Below, piece by piece: positions 35,871 through 44,022 of a stretch of DNA of 64,000 nt. Numbering within the stretch: the stretch's first letter is position 1; the number at the start of each line of letters is the position of its first letter. Source of the DNA: Lachnospiraceae bacterium (lineage in GTDB: Bacteria; Bacillota; Clostridia; Lachnospirales; Lachnospiraceae); contig JAQVCT010000007.1 of the NCBI GenBank assembly GCA_028689655.1, positions 1 through 64,000 of the forward strand, read 5' to 3'. The translations under genes were made by a program, and so were the position numbers. The notes beneath the pieces are model-generated. The model was not told where the DNA came from and did not search any database. It worked only from the letters and a program-made list of their open reading frames with translations.

Positions 35871-35940
35871 TTATGATCCTGTATCTGTCTGATTCTGTAC
35901 TTCCTGATTCTTTACTTCCTAGTTCTGTACTTCCTCATAG
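35871..35940 (-). repeat. 15-bp tandem repeats spanning the LCP stop codon
   Basis: Minus strand: GAAGTACAGAACTAG, GAAGTAAAGAATCAG, GAAGTACAGAATCAG in tandem, followed by ACAGATACAGGATCATAA. The LCP stop TAG is the CAG of the first unit changed by one base; the frame stays open beyond it (EVKNQEVQNQTDTGS) to TAA at 35871-35873. Confidence 0.85.
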
Positions 35941-37040
35941 AAGACATCTATGATGAGCTGCTGGAGTGCCTCTTCGTCCGGATAGAACTCCTCGTAGATC
36001 TCTCCCTGTTTCGTTTCTCCGGGCACGGTGAGCATGCTGTTCTCATCGAAGCTGTAGCCTGCCGCCTCCGAGGCGAGATAGGTGGCCTCATCCAGGGTGA
36101 CGTCTGTGGTCATGTAGTCCAGCAGTGTATTAAATACGGTGACCGGGAGGGACGGATCTTTCTTAAATGCTTCCTTTGCCTGCTTCACATAGGCCACCAT
36201 ATACTGTTTCTGTCTCTGTAGCCGTTCTGCCGCAGTGCCGAATTCCCCGGTATCACGGTAGTGGATATATTCATAGGCCTCTTTTCCCGTAAGGGTGACG
36301 GTGCTGCCTGCCACGAGATTGGGGCTGCGCTTTGATAAGTCCTGCTGTACGGTGAGGGTCACGCCTCCCACGAAGTCATTGATCTTCGGAATGGCACTCA
36401 TGTTGATGGCGCAGTAGCCGGTGAAGGGCAGGTCCATGAATACCTTTGACACTGCTTTCTCCATGCGCTCCGCACTCTTCACGGTACCGTCGCCGAATCC
36501 GTGCTGGACACAGATCTGGGTGATGATGGTGTCCAGGTAGGCATCCTGTTCCCCGTACCTGTCCACTTCCGCCATGGTGTTGCGGTCCAGGGCGATCATC
36601 TGCATCCTCTTATTGTGGGGATTCAGCACCAGCAGGAAAATGGTATCCGCCTGGCCTCCCTGTCTGGCCTCCTCCGTTTCCTTTACCTTCTCGTCCTTTG
36701 AGTCGATGCCCATGACGAGGAATGTCATGATGTCACTGTTATAGTCATAGAGCTGTCCCTTATAGCTGATCCTGCCCTCCGGCCATTCCTCGGCTTTCTT
36801 CTGCTCCTCCGTCACTTCTCCCGTATCCATGGAGGGGCTTGCTCCCGCCGTCTCGTTCTGGATGTTGGTCTTTCCCTTTGCCTTTAACAGCAGGAATGCT
36901 GCCATGGACAGGGCTGTGACGCCCACAAAGACTGCCAGTATGGTGACCGCGATCCGCTTCCCGTGATTCTTCTTTCCTGTATTTACTTTTTTTCTTTTTC
37001 TCTTACGCATGCCGCGTTCTTCGGTTTGTTCCTTTGTCAT
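35919..37040 (-). CDS. LytR-CpsA-Psr (LCP) family polymer ligase
   Basis: 373 residues from MTKEQTEERG; the ATG at 37038-37040 is favoured because the open frame upstream overlaps the small membrane-protein gene. A basic cytoplasmic start (MRKRKRKKVNTGKKNHGKR), one TM helix (IAVTILAVFVGVTALSMAAFLLL) and an extracytoplasmic LCP catalytic domain follow: FLVMGIDSKDEK, GGQADTIFLLVLNP, MIALDRNTMAEVD, YEYIHYRDTGEFGTAAERLQRQKQYMVA. The conserved Asp and Arg residues for pyrophosphate binding are present. LCP enzymes attach undecaprenyl-linked polymer to peptidoglycan, so this is the likely capsule-attachment step. The C-terminal tail ends in the repeat described at 35871-35940. Confidence 0.93.
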   Translation of the reverse strand: MTKEQTEERGMRKRKRKKVNTGKKNHGKRIAVTILAVFVGVTALSMAAFLLLKAKGKTNIQNETAGASPSMDTGEVTEEQKKAEEWPEGRISYKGQLYDYNSDIMTFLVMGIDSKDEKVKETEEARQGGQADTIFLLVLNPHNKRMQMIALDRNTMAEVDRYGEQDAYLDTIITQICVQHGFGDGTVKSAERMEKAVSKVFMDLPFTGYCAINMSAIPKINDFVGGVTLTVQQDLSKRSPNLVAGSTVTLTGKEAYEYIHYRDTGEFGTAAERLQRQKQYMVAYVKQAKEAFKKDPSLPVTVFNTLLDYMTTDVTLDEATYLASEAAGYSFDENSMLTVPGETKQGEIYEEFYPDEEALQQLIIDVFYEEVQN

Positions 37041-37066
37041 TTGTGACCATACCCTTCTTACGGACT

Positions 37067-37321
37067 TCAGGTGTCCATCATCCACACTGCCAGGAAAATC
37101 CCGTCCGTGCAGATGGCTGCCTTGCTGCTGGATAAATTCAAATTCGTCATGGAAATATACAGAATCGTATACAGAACCGTGGTGGCGATGCCCCACGGTA
37201 TGATATATCTTCCACTGACCCGCTTTCCAAAGTAGAGGAACCAGGCCAGTACATAGATTAAGATATGCATGATAGTAAGCTTCGCTGTATTTTTGTTGTC
37301 GGTTCTCATTCGTATCCCCAT
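37067..37321 (-). CDS. Small two-TM membrane protein
   Basis: 84 residues, two or three hydrophobic helices (LTIMHILIYVLAWFLYFG, IIPWGIATTVLYTILYISM, AAICTDGIFLAVWMM). No family recognised. It lies between the Ig-like protein and LCP genes with 26- and 35-bp gaps in the same direction, so it is probably a real accessory of the export complex. Two Met codons are close (MGIRMRT); the first is taken. Confidence 0.6.
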   Translation of the reverse strand: MGIRMRTDNKNTAKLTIMHILIYVLAWFLYFGKRVSGRYIIPWGIATTVLYTILYISMTNLNLSSSKAAICTDGIFLAVWMMDT

Positions 37322-37356
37322 AATTTAACCCGATGTGTTCTCAATCGGACCGATTT

Positions 37357-38193
37357 TTATTCGGTTACATGGATCAGCAGGTTCTGGGCTCCTGAGGTGT
37401 TTCCCTCACTGTCCGTCACCATGACTGTTACCCGGTAGTCTCCCACGGTATTGTTGTCGAACTCTCCGTTGGTCCTGATCCTGTGCTGCAGTGTCTCCGT
37501 GGTATCCACGTCGTCACTGAGCTGTGCGATATAATCATTGATGTTGAAGAAGCTTCCCTTTTTCAGCGTCGCCTCTGCCGTATTCAGCTTTATGACCGGT
37601 ACCGCTTTATTCTGGACGTTCTCTGCAGGCTCCTCTGGCTTCTGTTCCTCCGGTGGCTGCTGTTCCTTTTCGGGCTCTTCCTCCGTCCCGGCTTCTGTCC
37701 GGTCATCTGTGGTCTCTGTTTCCTCCGCTTCAGGATTCCCCCCGGATCCTTCCGCTCCTTCTGTCCCCGACGCTATGGGCACATCCGTCACTGCGCCTGC
37801 CCCGGCCTCCACCTTATAGGTGGATCTGCTGTCACTCTTATTCGCATCCCCATCCGTATCCAGGTCCCGTGCCTGGAAGAGCCGGGATGCTTTGGCGAAG
37901 TTATTGCTCCTGTCTCCCGCCGCATAGGTGACGATGACGGATCTGCCGTCGGATGTCTTTGTGATCTTTTCAATGACGATCTGATCCGTCACATCCCCGT
38001 CATGTCTGTCCCGTGCCTCCACTCCTTTCAGGAGTTCCGCGGTGTCCATGCCGTCCCTGTAGACCACACGGCTCTGTCCGAAACTGATCTCCGGCGGTTC
38101 CCTGTCCTGCCCGTTCAGTAAGAATGCACAGACGGCCAGCACGCAGATGCTCACCGTGGCGAACATGATCGCAAGTTTATTTCCAAGATTCAT
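37357..38193 (-). CDS. Membrane-anchored protein with two Ig-like (DUF5011-type) domains
   Basis: 278 residues: an N-terminal TM anchor (KLAIMFATVSICVLAVCAFLL), a first bacterial Ig/DUF5011-like domain (PPEISFGQSRVVYRDGMDTA, GVEARDRHDGDVTDQIVI), a long acidic Pro/Glu linker (about residues 140-205, PEAEETETTDDRTEAGTEEE), then a second such domain (PVIKLNTAEATLKKGSFFNI, RVTVMVTDSEGNTSGAQNLL). It is exposed outside the membrane. Its place between CpsD and LCP suggests a wall-spanning partner in capsule assembly; the exact role is not known. Confidence 0.82.
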   Translation of the reverse strand: MNLGNKLAIMFATVSICVLAVCAFLLNGQDREPPEISFGQSRVVYRDGMDTAELLKGVEARDRHDGDVTDQIVIEKITKTSDGRSVIVTYAAGDRSNNFAKASRLFQARDLDTDGDANKSDSRSTYKVEAGAGAVTDVPIASGTEGAEGSGGNPEAEETETTDDRTEAGTEEEPEKEQQPPEEQKPEEPAENVQNKAVPVIKLNTAEATLKKGSFFNINDYIAQLSDDVDTTETLQHRIRTNGEFDNNTVGDYRVTVMVTDSEGNTSGAQNLLIHVTE

Positions 38194-38210
38194 GATTGTG
38201 TCCTCTTCTT

Positions 38211-38945
38211 TTATATATTTCCATCTTTGTGGCTCTCATGGCTGCCGTAATTGCCATAGTACTTGCCGTAGTATTTTCCATAGTAACGTCCGTAATGTCC
38301 GTAGTAACCCTTGGTGGACATATCCACCTTATTCAGCACCACGCCCAGGACCTTGCAGTTGGTCTTGTCCATCTGGTCCTTCACGTTCTGGGCGAACCGG
38401 TAGCTGATGGCGTTGCTCTCCAGTACCAGGATCACGCCGTCACATTCCCGTGCCACGATGGCGCTGTCGATGACGCTTCCAAGAGGCGGGGTGTCCACGA
38501 TGATGTAGTCAAAGGTCTGTTTCAGGGCCTCGATCATGGTGCCGAAGTTCCTGCTCCCCAGGAGTTCACTGGGATTCGGCGGTACCGGTCCCGAGAACAT
38601 GGTGTACAGATTCTTCACGTTGGTCTCGCAGATGGCATCCTGGAGCTTCACCTTTCCCACCAGGCAGTGGGTGACACCGTACTCTACCGCTCCCGTATGG
38701 TATCTGCCCACCAGCACGAATTTCCGAAGGTCCGCATCGATGAGTATGACATTCTTCTTATTCTCTGCCATGGTGTACGCCAGGTTCATGGACACACTGG
38801 ACTTTCCCTCGTTGGGCGTACAACTGGTGATGGCTATGACTTTATTTTCTTCCCCGCAGAACTCGATGTTGGTGCGGAGGGTCTTATAGGCTTCCTTGGT
38901 CCTGTAATCCAGTTTTCCGATCTGGTCTAGTACTACTTTCTGCAT
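38211..38945 (-). CDS. cpsD: CpsD/CapB-type bacterial tyrosine kinase
   Basis: 244 residues. P-loop BY-kinase: Walker A SCTPNEGKSSVSMNLAY, Walker A' NVILIDADLRK, Walker B DYIIVDTPPLGSVIDSA. The C-terminus is a tyrosine cluster (GYYGHYGRYYGKYYGKYYGN) that is autophosphorylated in this family. It works with the separate membrane activator CpsC (next gene upstream) and is dephosphorylated by CpsB, controlling chain length and export of the polysaccharide. The split CpsC/CpsD arrangement is typical of Gram-positives. Confidence 0.96.
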   Translation of the reverse strand: MQKVVLDQIGKLDYRTKEAYKTLRTNIEFCGEENKVIAITSCTPNEGKSSVSMNLAYTMAENKKNVILIDADLRKFVLVGRYHTGAVEYGVTHCLVGKVKLQDAICETNVKNLYTMFSGPVPPNPSELLGSRNFGTMIEALKQTFDYIIVDTPPLGSVIDSAIVARECDGVILVLESNAISYRFAQNVKDQMDKTNCKVLGVVLNKVDMSTKGYYGHYGRYYGKYYGKYYGNYGSHESHKDGNI

Positions 38946-38949
38946 GTCT

Positions 38950-39085
38950 GTGGCCGTACCTTTCTATCTGATTTGTATCTGATTTGTATCTGATTTTTTA
39001 TCTGCTTTTTATCTGTTTTCAATACTGCCTTTTATCTGTTTTCTATCTGCTGTATGTTTTCTGCACTGCCTTGCCTGTGTTCTCC
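38950..39085 (-). repeat. Imperfect short tandem repeats between cpsC and cpsD
   Basis: On the plus strand, units such as TATCTGATTTG and TTATCTGCTTTT/TATCTGTTTTC recur about eight times through the spacer. The 163-bp gap has no open frame. It would form a repetitive, A-rich untranslated stretch in the cps mRNA. Confidence 0.75.
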
Positions 39086-39108
39086 TGCTCACTGTTTTCC
39101 CTGATTTC

Positions 39109-39948
39109 TCACGGGGTATCCGCTCCATCCGTGGACAGTTCCGTGGATCTCTTCTTACTTTCCTTATCCGCGGTGTTCAGGAACGGCAGCTTTCCCGCAG
39201 CCTGTCTGATCTTCTTTTTCCGTTTCCGCTTTGCCCTGTTCCTGGTGGCCGTTTCCTCATCCTCCACGATGGGGATCAGTGCCAGGGTGCTGAGGTGCAG
39301 GTATTTCTCCACGTCCTCCGATGACTTTATGGTATCGTCCATGATATAGATGACGAATACGATGACGCACACCAGGAAGGCTCCCAGGATTCCTGCTATG
39401 ACAGTCCATTTCAGGACGCTGGGGCCTGCCTTCTTCATGGGCAGGTTCGCTGTCTCCACGATATTCACCGCCTTGATGTCCATGACGTTGGTGATGTGGA
39501 CGGATGCCGTCTCACGGATGGCGTTTGCCATGTTCATGGCTGCCACGGGGCTGTGATCCTCCACCGTGATGGCCAGGATACGGGTGTCCGTGGGGGTGGA
39601 CACGCTGAGTTTGTCCTTCAGTTCCTCATAGCTCAGGTCCAGATCCAGCTCCTGGATCACTTCCTCCAGCACGAAGCGGCTCTGCACCAGCTCCGCATAG
39701 TCCTTGGTGAGCTGTGTCCCCACCTGCACGTCACTGTAGGATACCGTGCTGCTGTCCTGTTTGTTCAGGATGTAGATCTTCGTGGCGGATTCGTAGACCG
39801 GGGCGATGAGGAATCTGCTGATCACCAGCCCGATGGTCGCCGCGAACAGTCCCGCTGCCAGTATGATCCATATCCGGTGAAGGAACAGGCCAAATATTTC
39901 CCCAAGGTCGATCTCTATCTCATCTGTCTCTGCTCTGTTTGTTTCCAT
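39109..39948 (-). CDS. cpsC: CpsC/Wzz-type chain-length determinant and kinase activator
   Basis: 279 residues with the Wzz fold: cytoplasmic start (EIDLGEIFGLFLHRIWIILA), TM1 (IILAAGLFAATIGLVISRFL), an extracytoplasmic helical region (KIYILNKQDSSTVSYSDVQV, QLTKDYAELVQSRFVLEEVI), the Pro-containing segment before TM2 (ANLPMKKAGPSVLKW) and TM2 (VIAGILGAFLVCVIVFVIYI). The cytoplasmic tail is Lys/Arg-rich (RNRAKRKRKKKIRQAAGK) and longer than usual. It anchors and activates the CpsD kinase and sets polymer length. Confidence 0.94.
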   Translation of the reverse strand: METNRAETDEIEIDLGEIFGLFLHRIWIILAAGLFAATIGLVISRFLIAPVYESATKIYILNKQDSSTVSYSDVQVGTQLTKDYAELVQSRFVLEEVIQELDLDLSYEELKDKLSVSTPTDTRILAITVEDHSPVAAMNMANAIRETASVHITNVMDIKAVNIVETANLPMKKAGPSVLKWTVIAGILGAFLVCVIVFVIYIMDDTIKSSEDVEKYLHLSTLALIPIVEDEETATRNRAKRKRKKKIRQAAGKLPFLNTADKESKKRSTELSTDGADTP

Positions 39949-40030
39949 AGTCGTATTTGTACCTTTCCATGCTTTTGTGTATCACTTCTGTCGTGCTTTT
40001 TTATCTTTATTATTTTATATCTATTTCCTG

Positions 40031-40175
40031 TTTCTACTATTGCCTGTCTGTGCTTCTTATGTCTGTTCCCTTTTTCTACTATTGCCTGTCTGTGTTTCTA
40101 TATGTCTGTTCCCATTTCCTACTATTGCCTGTCTGTATTTCTTATATCTGTTCTCTATTTCTAATGCCTGTCTCT
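40031..40175 (-). repeat. 42-43-bp tandem repeats between cpsB and cpsC
   Basis: On the plus strand ACTATTGCCTGTCTGT recurs starting at 40036, 40078 and 40121, with a fourth degenerate copy near 40161. Each is followed by T/C-rich sequence ending CTGTTCCC or similar. It lies in a 287-bp gap without a gene. Confidence 0.9.
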
Positions 40176-40235
40176 ATCTCATCCCTGTTTCTTATATTTA
40201 TATCTGCCTCTTAATGTCTGTTTCCTCCACTGCTG

Positions 40236-40955
40236 TCAGATGTAGACATTCTCTATCACTTTCCGTGCATTCTTATATATGAGATCATCTATATATTTTT
40301 CATCATATTTGCGATATAATTTATAAATACAGTTTTTCATTTCCGGTGCACGTTCTGTAGCATTATGTGCATCCGTTGCCAGAAAATGGACACGACCATT
40401 TTTCAATAATTTTTTGGCATCATTTTTGGTGCGAAATCCGAATCTGCCCATGACACTTCCCACATTTACCTGCACATAACAGCCCATATCTATTAGCGTA
40501 TCTACTACATTCTGATCCTTCATCACTGACTGATACCTCTCCACATGTGCAATAATAGGGCGATAGCCTGCTGACAGGATGTTGTATAATCCATCTCTAA
40601 TATAGGCATAATCATCCATAGGAGAAAACTCCACCAGGACATAAGCCGAGCCTGCCATAGTACACACCTTATCCTGATTCAATAATTCCACCAGTTCGCT
40701 TCTATAGTAGAGCTCTGCCCCAGAATAGATTCTCATTCCGTATGCATGCTCATCTGCATAGCATTGTAACTCTCCCGCCCTTTTTTCAATGGTCTGCTTA
40801 CTGGCGTTATGTCTGTTCGCCTTATTATGTGGGGTGACAATTATGGCAGTTATTTCATTTTCATATGCGATCTTCAACATATTCAAAGATTCCGCCACAT
40901 CTGCAGCGCCATCATCTAAACCCGGTAATATATGAGAATGAATGTCAATATACAT
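40236..40955 (-). CDS. cpsB: CpsB/CapC-type PHP-family tyrosine phosphatase
   Basis: 239 residues. Manganese-dependent PHP phosphatase motifs: MYIDIHSHILPGLDDGAADV at the start, AIIVTPHNKANRHN, the PIIAHVERYQSV segment and FLATDAHN near the end, which provide the metal-binding His/Asp residues. It dephosphorylates the CpsD tyrosine cluster. As first gene behind the promoter at 41098-41126 it heads the capsule operon. The start codon is the ATG at 40953-40955. Confidence 0.96.
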   Translation of the reverse strand: MYIDIHSHILPGLDDGAADVAESLNMLKIAYENEITAIIVTPHNKANRHNASKQTIEKRAGELQCYADEHAYGMRIYSGAELYYRSELVELLNQDKVCTMAGSAYVLVEFSPMDDYAYIRDGLYNILSAGYRPIIAHVERYQSVMKDQNVVDTLIDMGCYVQVNVGSVMGRFGFRTKNDAKKLLKNGRVHFLATDAHNATERAPEMKNCIYKLYRKYDEKYIDDLIYKNARKVIENVYI

Positions 40956-41010
40956 ACATATTCCTCTGATTTCACAGAAAAAACACAGGTTTCAGTGCAA
41001 AATGTTGATA

Positions 41011-41130
41011 GCTATTACTAATAGCCATTCTTTAATGTTTTTCTGTAAAATAACCATTTTTCTAATTTTAATGAGCTATTACCAATAGCCTTTATAGATT
41101 ATACGCTATTATTACTAGACTTTCAATAGC
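41011..41130 (-). promoter_or_regulatory. cps promoter with three XRE-type operator repeats
   Basis: Minus-strand promoter: TTGAAA (41121-41126), 17-nt spacer, TATAAT (41098-41103). Three related inverted repeats lie here. Site 1 GCTATTACTAATAGC (41011-41025) is a perfect palindrome about a central base. Site 2 GCTATTACCAATAGC (41075-41089) is just past the expected transcription start. Site 3 GCTATTATTACTAG (41105-41118) lies in the spacer between -35 and -10. Centre-to-centre distances are about 64 and 30 bp, close to whole helical turns, suggesting co-operative binding. The adjacent divergent XRE gene is the obvious candidate binder. Confidence 0.8.
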
Positions 41131-41246
41131 TTTTTATTTTTATAATGAATGTCAATGATTCATTTCCTTTTTAGTTAGTCCTATTTGTGCAATATAAATA
41201 GATATCACATGCTCAAAATTATGATATCCATTTAAGAAGGGAGTAT

Positions 41247-41699
41247 ATGATTAAAAGCAATATGTCAGATAAAACATTAGGTGAATACTTACGTGAGCTC
41301 AGGAAATCTTTTGGCTATTCTCAGGAGTTCGTTGCCTCACATTTAAATATCATCAGGCAAACTTATTCTCACTATGAAACCGGCAGGATCATTCCGCCAA
41401 CAGAGACGCTTTTCCTTCTGGCTGATTTATACAAAGTTTCATTTAATATGCTCTTCGAACACAGCACAAGCAGTGCCATTAGATTGGATGCGAATACAGA
41501 TATGAGAATAGAAGATAAAGAAACGCTTTCCGTCTTTCTAGAATATGTAAATGATCCCCAAAACGCACTGGCCTTTAAGGGATTGAATCGTAATGAGAAA
41601 GAATTGCTTTTTTTATATCAGAATCTTACTGTGGAGGACCGAGAAGATATTCTTGATTTTATGAAGATTAAATATAGACGCAAAAGGAATAAAAAATAA
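41247..41699 (+). CDS. XRE-family transcriptional regulator
   Basis: 150 residues. The N-terminal helix-turn-helix spans residues 10-65 (LGEYLRELRKSFGYSQEFVA, IRQTYSHYETGRIIPPTETL). The C-terminal part has no sensor domain I recognise (GLNRNEKELLFLYQNLTVED), and the protein ends in a basic tail. It is divergent from cpsB with the palindromic repeats between them, so it probably regulates the capsule operon and itself. The start ATG follows AAGGGAG closely. Monocistronic. Confidence 0.9.
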   Translation: MIKSNMSDKTLGEYLRELRKSFGYSQEFVASHLNIIRQTYSHYETGRIIPPTETLFLLADLYKVSFNMLFEHSTSSAIRLDANTDMRIEDKETLSVFLEYVNDPQNALAFKGLNRNEKELLFLYQNLTVEDREDILDFMKIKYRRKRNKK

Positions 41700-41703
41700 A
41701 TAT

Positions 41704-41751
41704 AAAAAAGACAATGATCTGATTTTTTTAACTCAGAACACTGTCTTTTTT
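41704..41751. terminator. Bidirectional terminator
   Basis: AAAAAAGACA and TGTCTTTTTT arms form a stem between the convergent XRE and GGDEF-EAL genes, with T-runs on both strands. Confidence 0.8.
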
Positions 41752-41765
41752 ATTTTCTATATTTT

Positions 41766-43307
41766 CTATTTCTGTTGGGAACCTTTTAACATCTTTTCCA
41801 TGATATCCACCCCGTTCTCCATATCCGAAAAGGTAGGGTAATATTCATTTGGCTGGAATCCGAGGCGGGAAATCTTTTTATTTAACTGATCGAAATCACG
41901 CAGGCTCACTGGCTTGGAGAAGAAATATCCCTGTGCAATATCGCAGCCAATCTCTGTGAGGAAGTTGGCCTGCTCCATCGTCTCCACACCTTCCGTGACC
42001 ACGGTCAGATCCAGTTCTTTCGCCATGGCGATGAGATATCTCAGGATCGTAAGTCCCTCTTCACTCTTCACATTGTCATTGAGGAATCTCCGGTCCAGCT
42101 TTACCATACTGATGGGCAGATCACGAAGCAGATTGACCGGGGAATGCATACTTCCAAAATTGTCGATGGACAGGCGGAATCCCTTCTCTGAGAGTATCTG
42201 AATATGATCCTTCACCTGATTCTCTCCTGTGGTCAGTGCCCGCTCCGGCAATTCCAGTACCAGCATCTCTTTTTTCAGTTTATACCGTTCCAGAAGCTTG
42301 GACAGAATGTCGATAAATCCATCACTGTTCAGGTGGATGGGGGAGATATTCAACATTAATGGAAGGGGCTCCATTTTATTGTCGATCCACCTGCGTATGG
42401 TCTTGCAGGCCTCCTCCCACATATAGTAATCCAGCTTTAACATCAGATTGGTATTTTCGAATACCGGCAGGAATGCATAGGGGGATAAAAGTCCCCTTTC
42501 CTCATGCTCCCAGCGTACCAATGCCTCCGCACTGTAGATATAGTACTGATGCAGATCCACCATGGGCTGCAGATACATGACGAACTTATGATCATCCAAC
42601 GCCTGTTCCATCTCGGCGCACATTTTCTTATTTTCTTCGAATTTCCGATTCAGTTCCTCATTAAAGATTCCATAATTCACCGGGCTTTCCCTGGGAATGG
42701 AACGCTGTGCCAGTACCATACGGCTCAATATCTCCGATACCTTCTCCGTGTGATCCTGAATATAATATACACCGAACTGTACTTCCACCCTGAATATATC
42801 AGAATATCCCAGCATCTTCTCCGTAATCTCTTCCATGAGTGCCTGTATGTGCTCTTCCTGATTCGTCTTCATAAGAATTGCAAAAAGATTAGACTGTACA
42901 TGGGCATATATGCCACGATGATTCACCACTTCCTCCAGGATTCTGGCAGCAAAACACACTGCCTTATCTCCCTCCGCAGGTCCGTAGAGACGATTGATGG
43001 TAGCGATGTTGGAGATACCGAATCCCACCAGGGTATAATCACACTCTTTTTTCAACAGCTCTATGGCATTGGCGATAAAGTAATCACGATTACCGATCTT
43101 CGTGGTCACATCCCGATAGGCAGTCTCATTGAGATCCTCCACGGACTTTTCCAGTTCCTCGATTTTGCCCTTGTTCTGATTTTTCTCTTTCGCAAGCCGA
43201 CTGGTCTTATCTTTATAATATTTATGCTGCCATTTCAACTGATCGCGCAGATAGAATATCACGCACACCAATATGGCTATGAGGACAAAAATAATGAAAT
43301 AAATCAT
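41766..43307 (-). CDS. Degenerate GGDEF-EAL membrane protein
   Basis: 513 residues from MIYFIIFVLIAILVCVIFYL (one TM helix), then a coiled coil (RLAKEKNQNKGKIEELEKSV). A GGDEF-fold domain follows whose active-site signature is replaced by QSNLF, so no cyclase activity is expected. The EAL domain keeps SAEALVRWEHE, LMLNISPIHL, LVLELPERAL and VTEGVET. Its loop-6 signature is DNFGSMHSP instead of DDFGTGxSS, with one metal-site Asp changed to Asn. It is either a weakened phosphodiesterase or a c-di-GMP binding/sensor protein. The ATG at 43305-43307 follows AAAGG; a TTG further upstream is less likely. It is near, but not in, the HD-GYP/TasA-like operon. Confidence 0.9.
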   Translation of the reverse strand: MIYFIIFVLIAILVCVIFYLRDQLKWQHKYYKDKTSRLAKEKNQNKGKIEELEKSVEDLNETAYRDVTTKIGNRDYFIANAIELLKKECDYTLVGFGISNIATINRLYGPAEGDKAVCFAARILEEVVNHRGIYAHVQSNLFAILMKTNQEEHIQALMEEITEKMLGYSDIFRVEVQFGVYYIQDHTEKVSEILSRMVLAQRSIPRESPVNYGIFNEELNRKFEENKKMCAEMEQALDDHKFVMYLQPMVDLHQYYIYSAEALVRWEHEERGLLSPYAFLPVFENTNLMLKLDYYMWEEACKTIRRWIDNKMEPLPLMLNISPIHLNSDGFIDILSKLLERYKLKKEMLVLELPERALTTGENQVKDHIQILSEKGFRLSIDNFGSMHSPVNLLRDLPISMVKLDRRFLNDNVKSEEGLTILRYLIAMAKELDLTVVTEGVETMEQANFLTEIGCDIAQGYFFSKPVSLRDFDQLNKKISRLGFQPNEYYPTFSDMENGVDIMEKMLKGSQQK

Positions 43308-43350
43308 ACATTGCCTTTCCCGGGATAAATTTTTAAACAGAATCAAGATA

Positions 43351-43761
43351 TCATTTACTGTACATCAATTCTCTGTTTTCTGTGCTCTGCGTCCATGCAT
43401 CATATGCGACGTCCTTAATATCCTTTATGTCTTTTCTCATTTCCCGAAAATCTCTTTTCATTGATAGCTGACCTGCTCTTAAGGAACCGGTATCACTTTC
43501 CACCTTTTCAAGCTGAATCTTCATTTCATTGATGTCTGACTTTATGGGTGCCAGCTTTTCATCAAATATTTTTTCCAACTTTGTATCCAGCTTTTCATCT
43601 AATTTTGTATCCAGCTTTTTATCTAATGTTTTTTCCAGCTTCGGACCCAGCTTATCATCAAATATCTTTTCCAGCTTCGGACCCAGCTTTTCATCTAATT
43701 TTGTATCCAGTTTTTCATCTAATAAATCAGATAGTGTCTTTATCACTTCATTGTCTGTCAT
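43351..43761 (-). CDS. Repetitive coiled-coil protein
   Basis: 136 residues. Residues 10-75 are tandem copies of an 11-12-residue unit such as KLDTKLDEKLGPKLEKIFD, alternating Lys, Leu and acidic residues, giving a long amphipathic helix. The C-terminal half is a second coiled coil (INEMKIQLEKVES, LSMKRDFREMRKDIKDIKD). Similar to small hypothetical coiled-coil proteins of Lachnospiraceae whose function is unknown. The repeat also exists at DNA level (AGCTTTTCATCTAATTTTG blocks), so copy number may vary. Confidence 0.75.
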   Translation of the reverse strand: MTDNEVIKTLSDLLDEKLDTKLDEKLGPKLEKIFDDKLGPKLEKTLDKKLDTKLDEKLDTKLEKIFDEKLAPIKSDINEMKIQLEKVESDTGSLRAGQLSMKRDFREMRKDIKDIKDVAYDAWTQSTENRELMYSK

Positions 43762-43961
43762 CTATTTTCTCCCTTTCGTGTGTATCCAACTATGAGGTTA
43801 ATATGACCCTATTATCATATTATATCATTATAATCAAAACCTTATCAACAATAATAGTGTACAAAAAAATTCGATTCATTCTGATCGCAAAGGCACCACG
43901 CTCCGTTCTGTATCTAATTATTTGTTTATGGGGAATTGTTCGGTGAATACCGAAAAAAGAA

Positions 43962-43991
43962 AAACAAGCGAACTGGAACGTTCGCTTGTTT
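43962..43991 (-). terminator. Strong terminator of the TasA-like/giant-protein operon
   Basis: Perfect 12-bp stem: AAACAAGCGAAC (43962-43973) and its complement (43980-43991) with a 6-nt loop, followed on the minus strand by a T-rich run. It begins about 30 bp past the giant gene's stop. Confidence 0.92.
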
Positions 43992-44022
43992 AGAATATCA
44001 TATCCGTAGCATAATTGCAATA

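Noticed and set aside
37483..38121. Plus-strand open frames opposite the capsule export genes
   Set aside because: They mirror GC-rich minus-strand genes with clear domains (Ig-like, CpsD, LCP). Arg/Cys/Leu-rich composition is typical of shadow frames.
40031..40175. CRISPR-like array
   Set aside because: Units are directly tandem and degenerate, with no unique spacers of equal length and no cas genes in the window.
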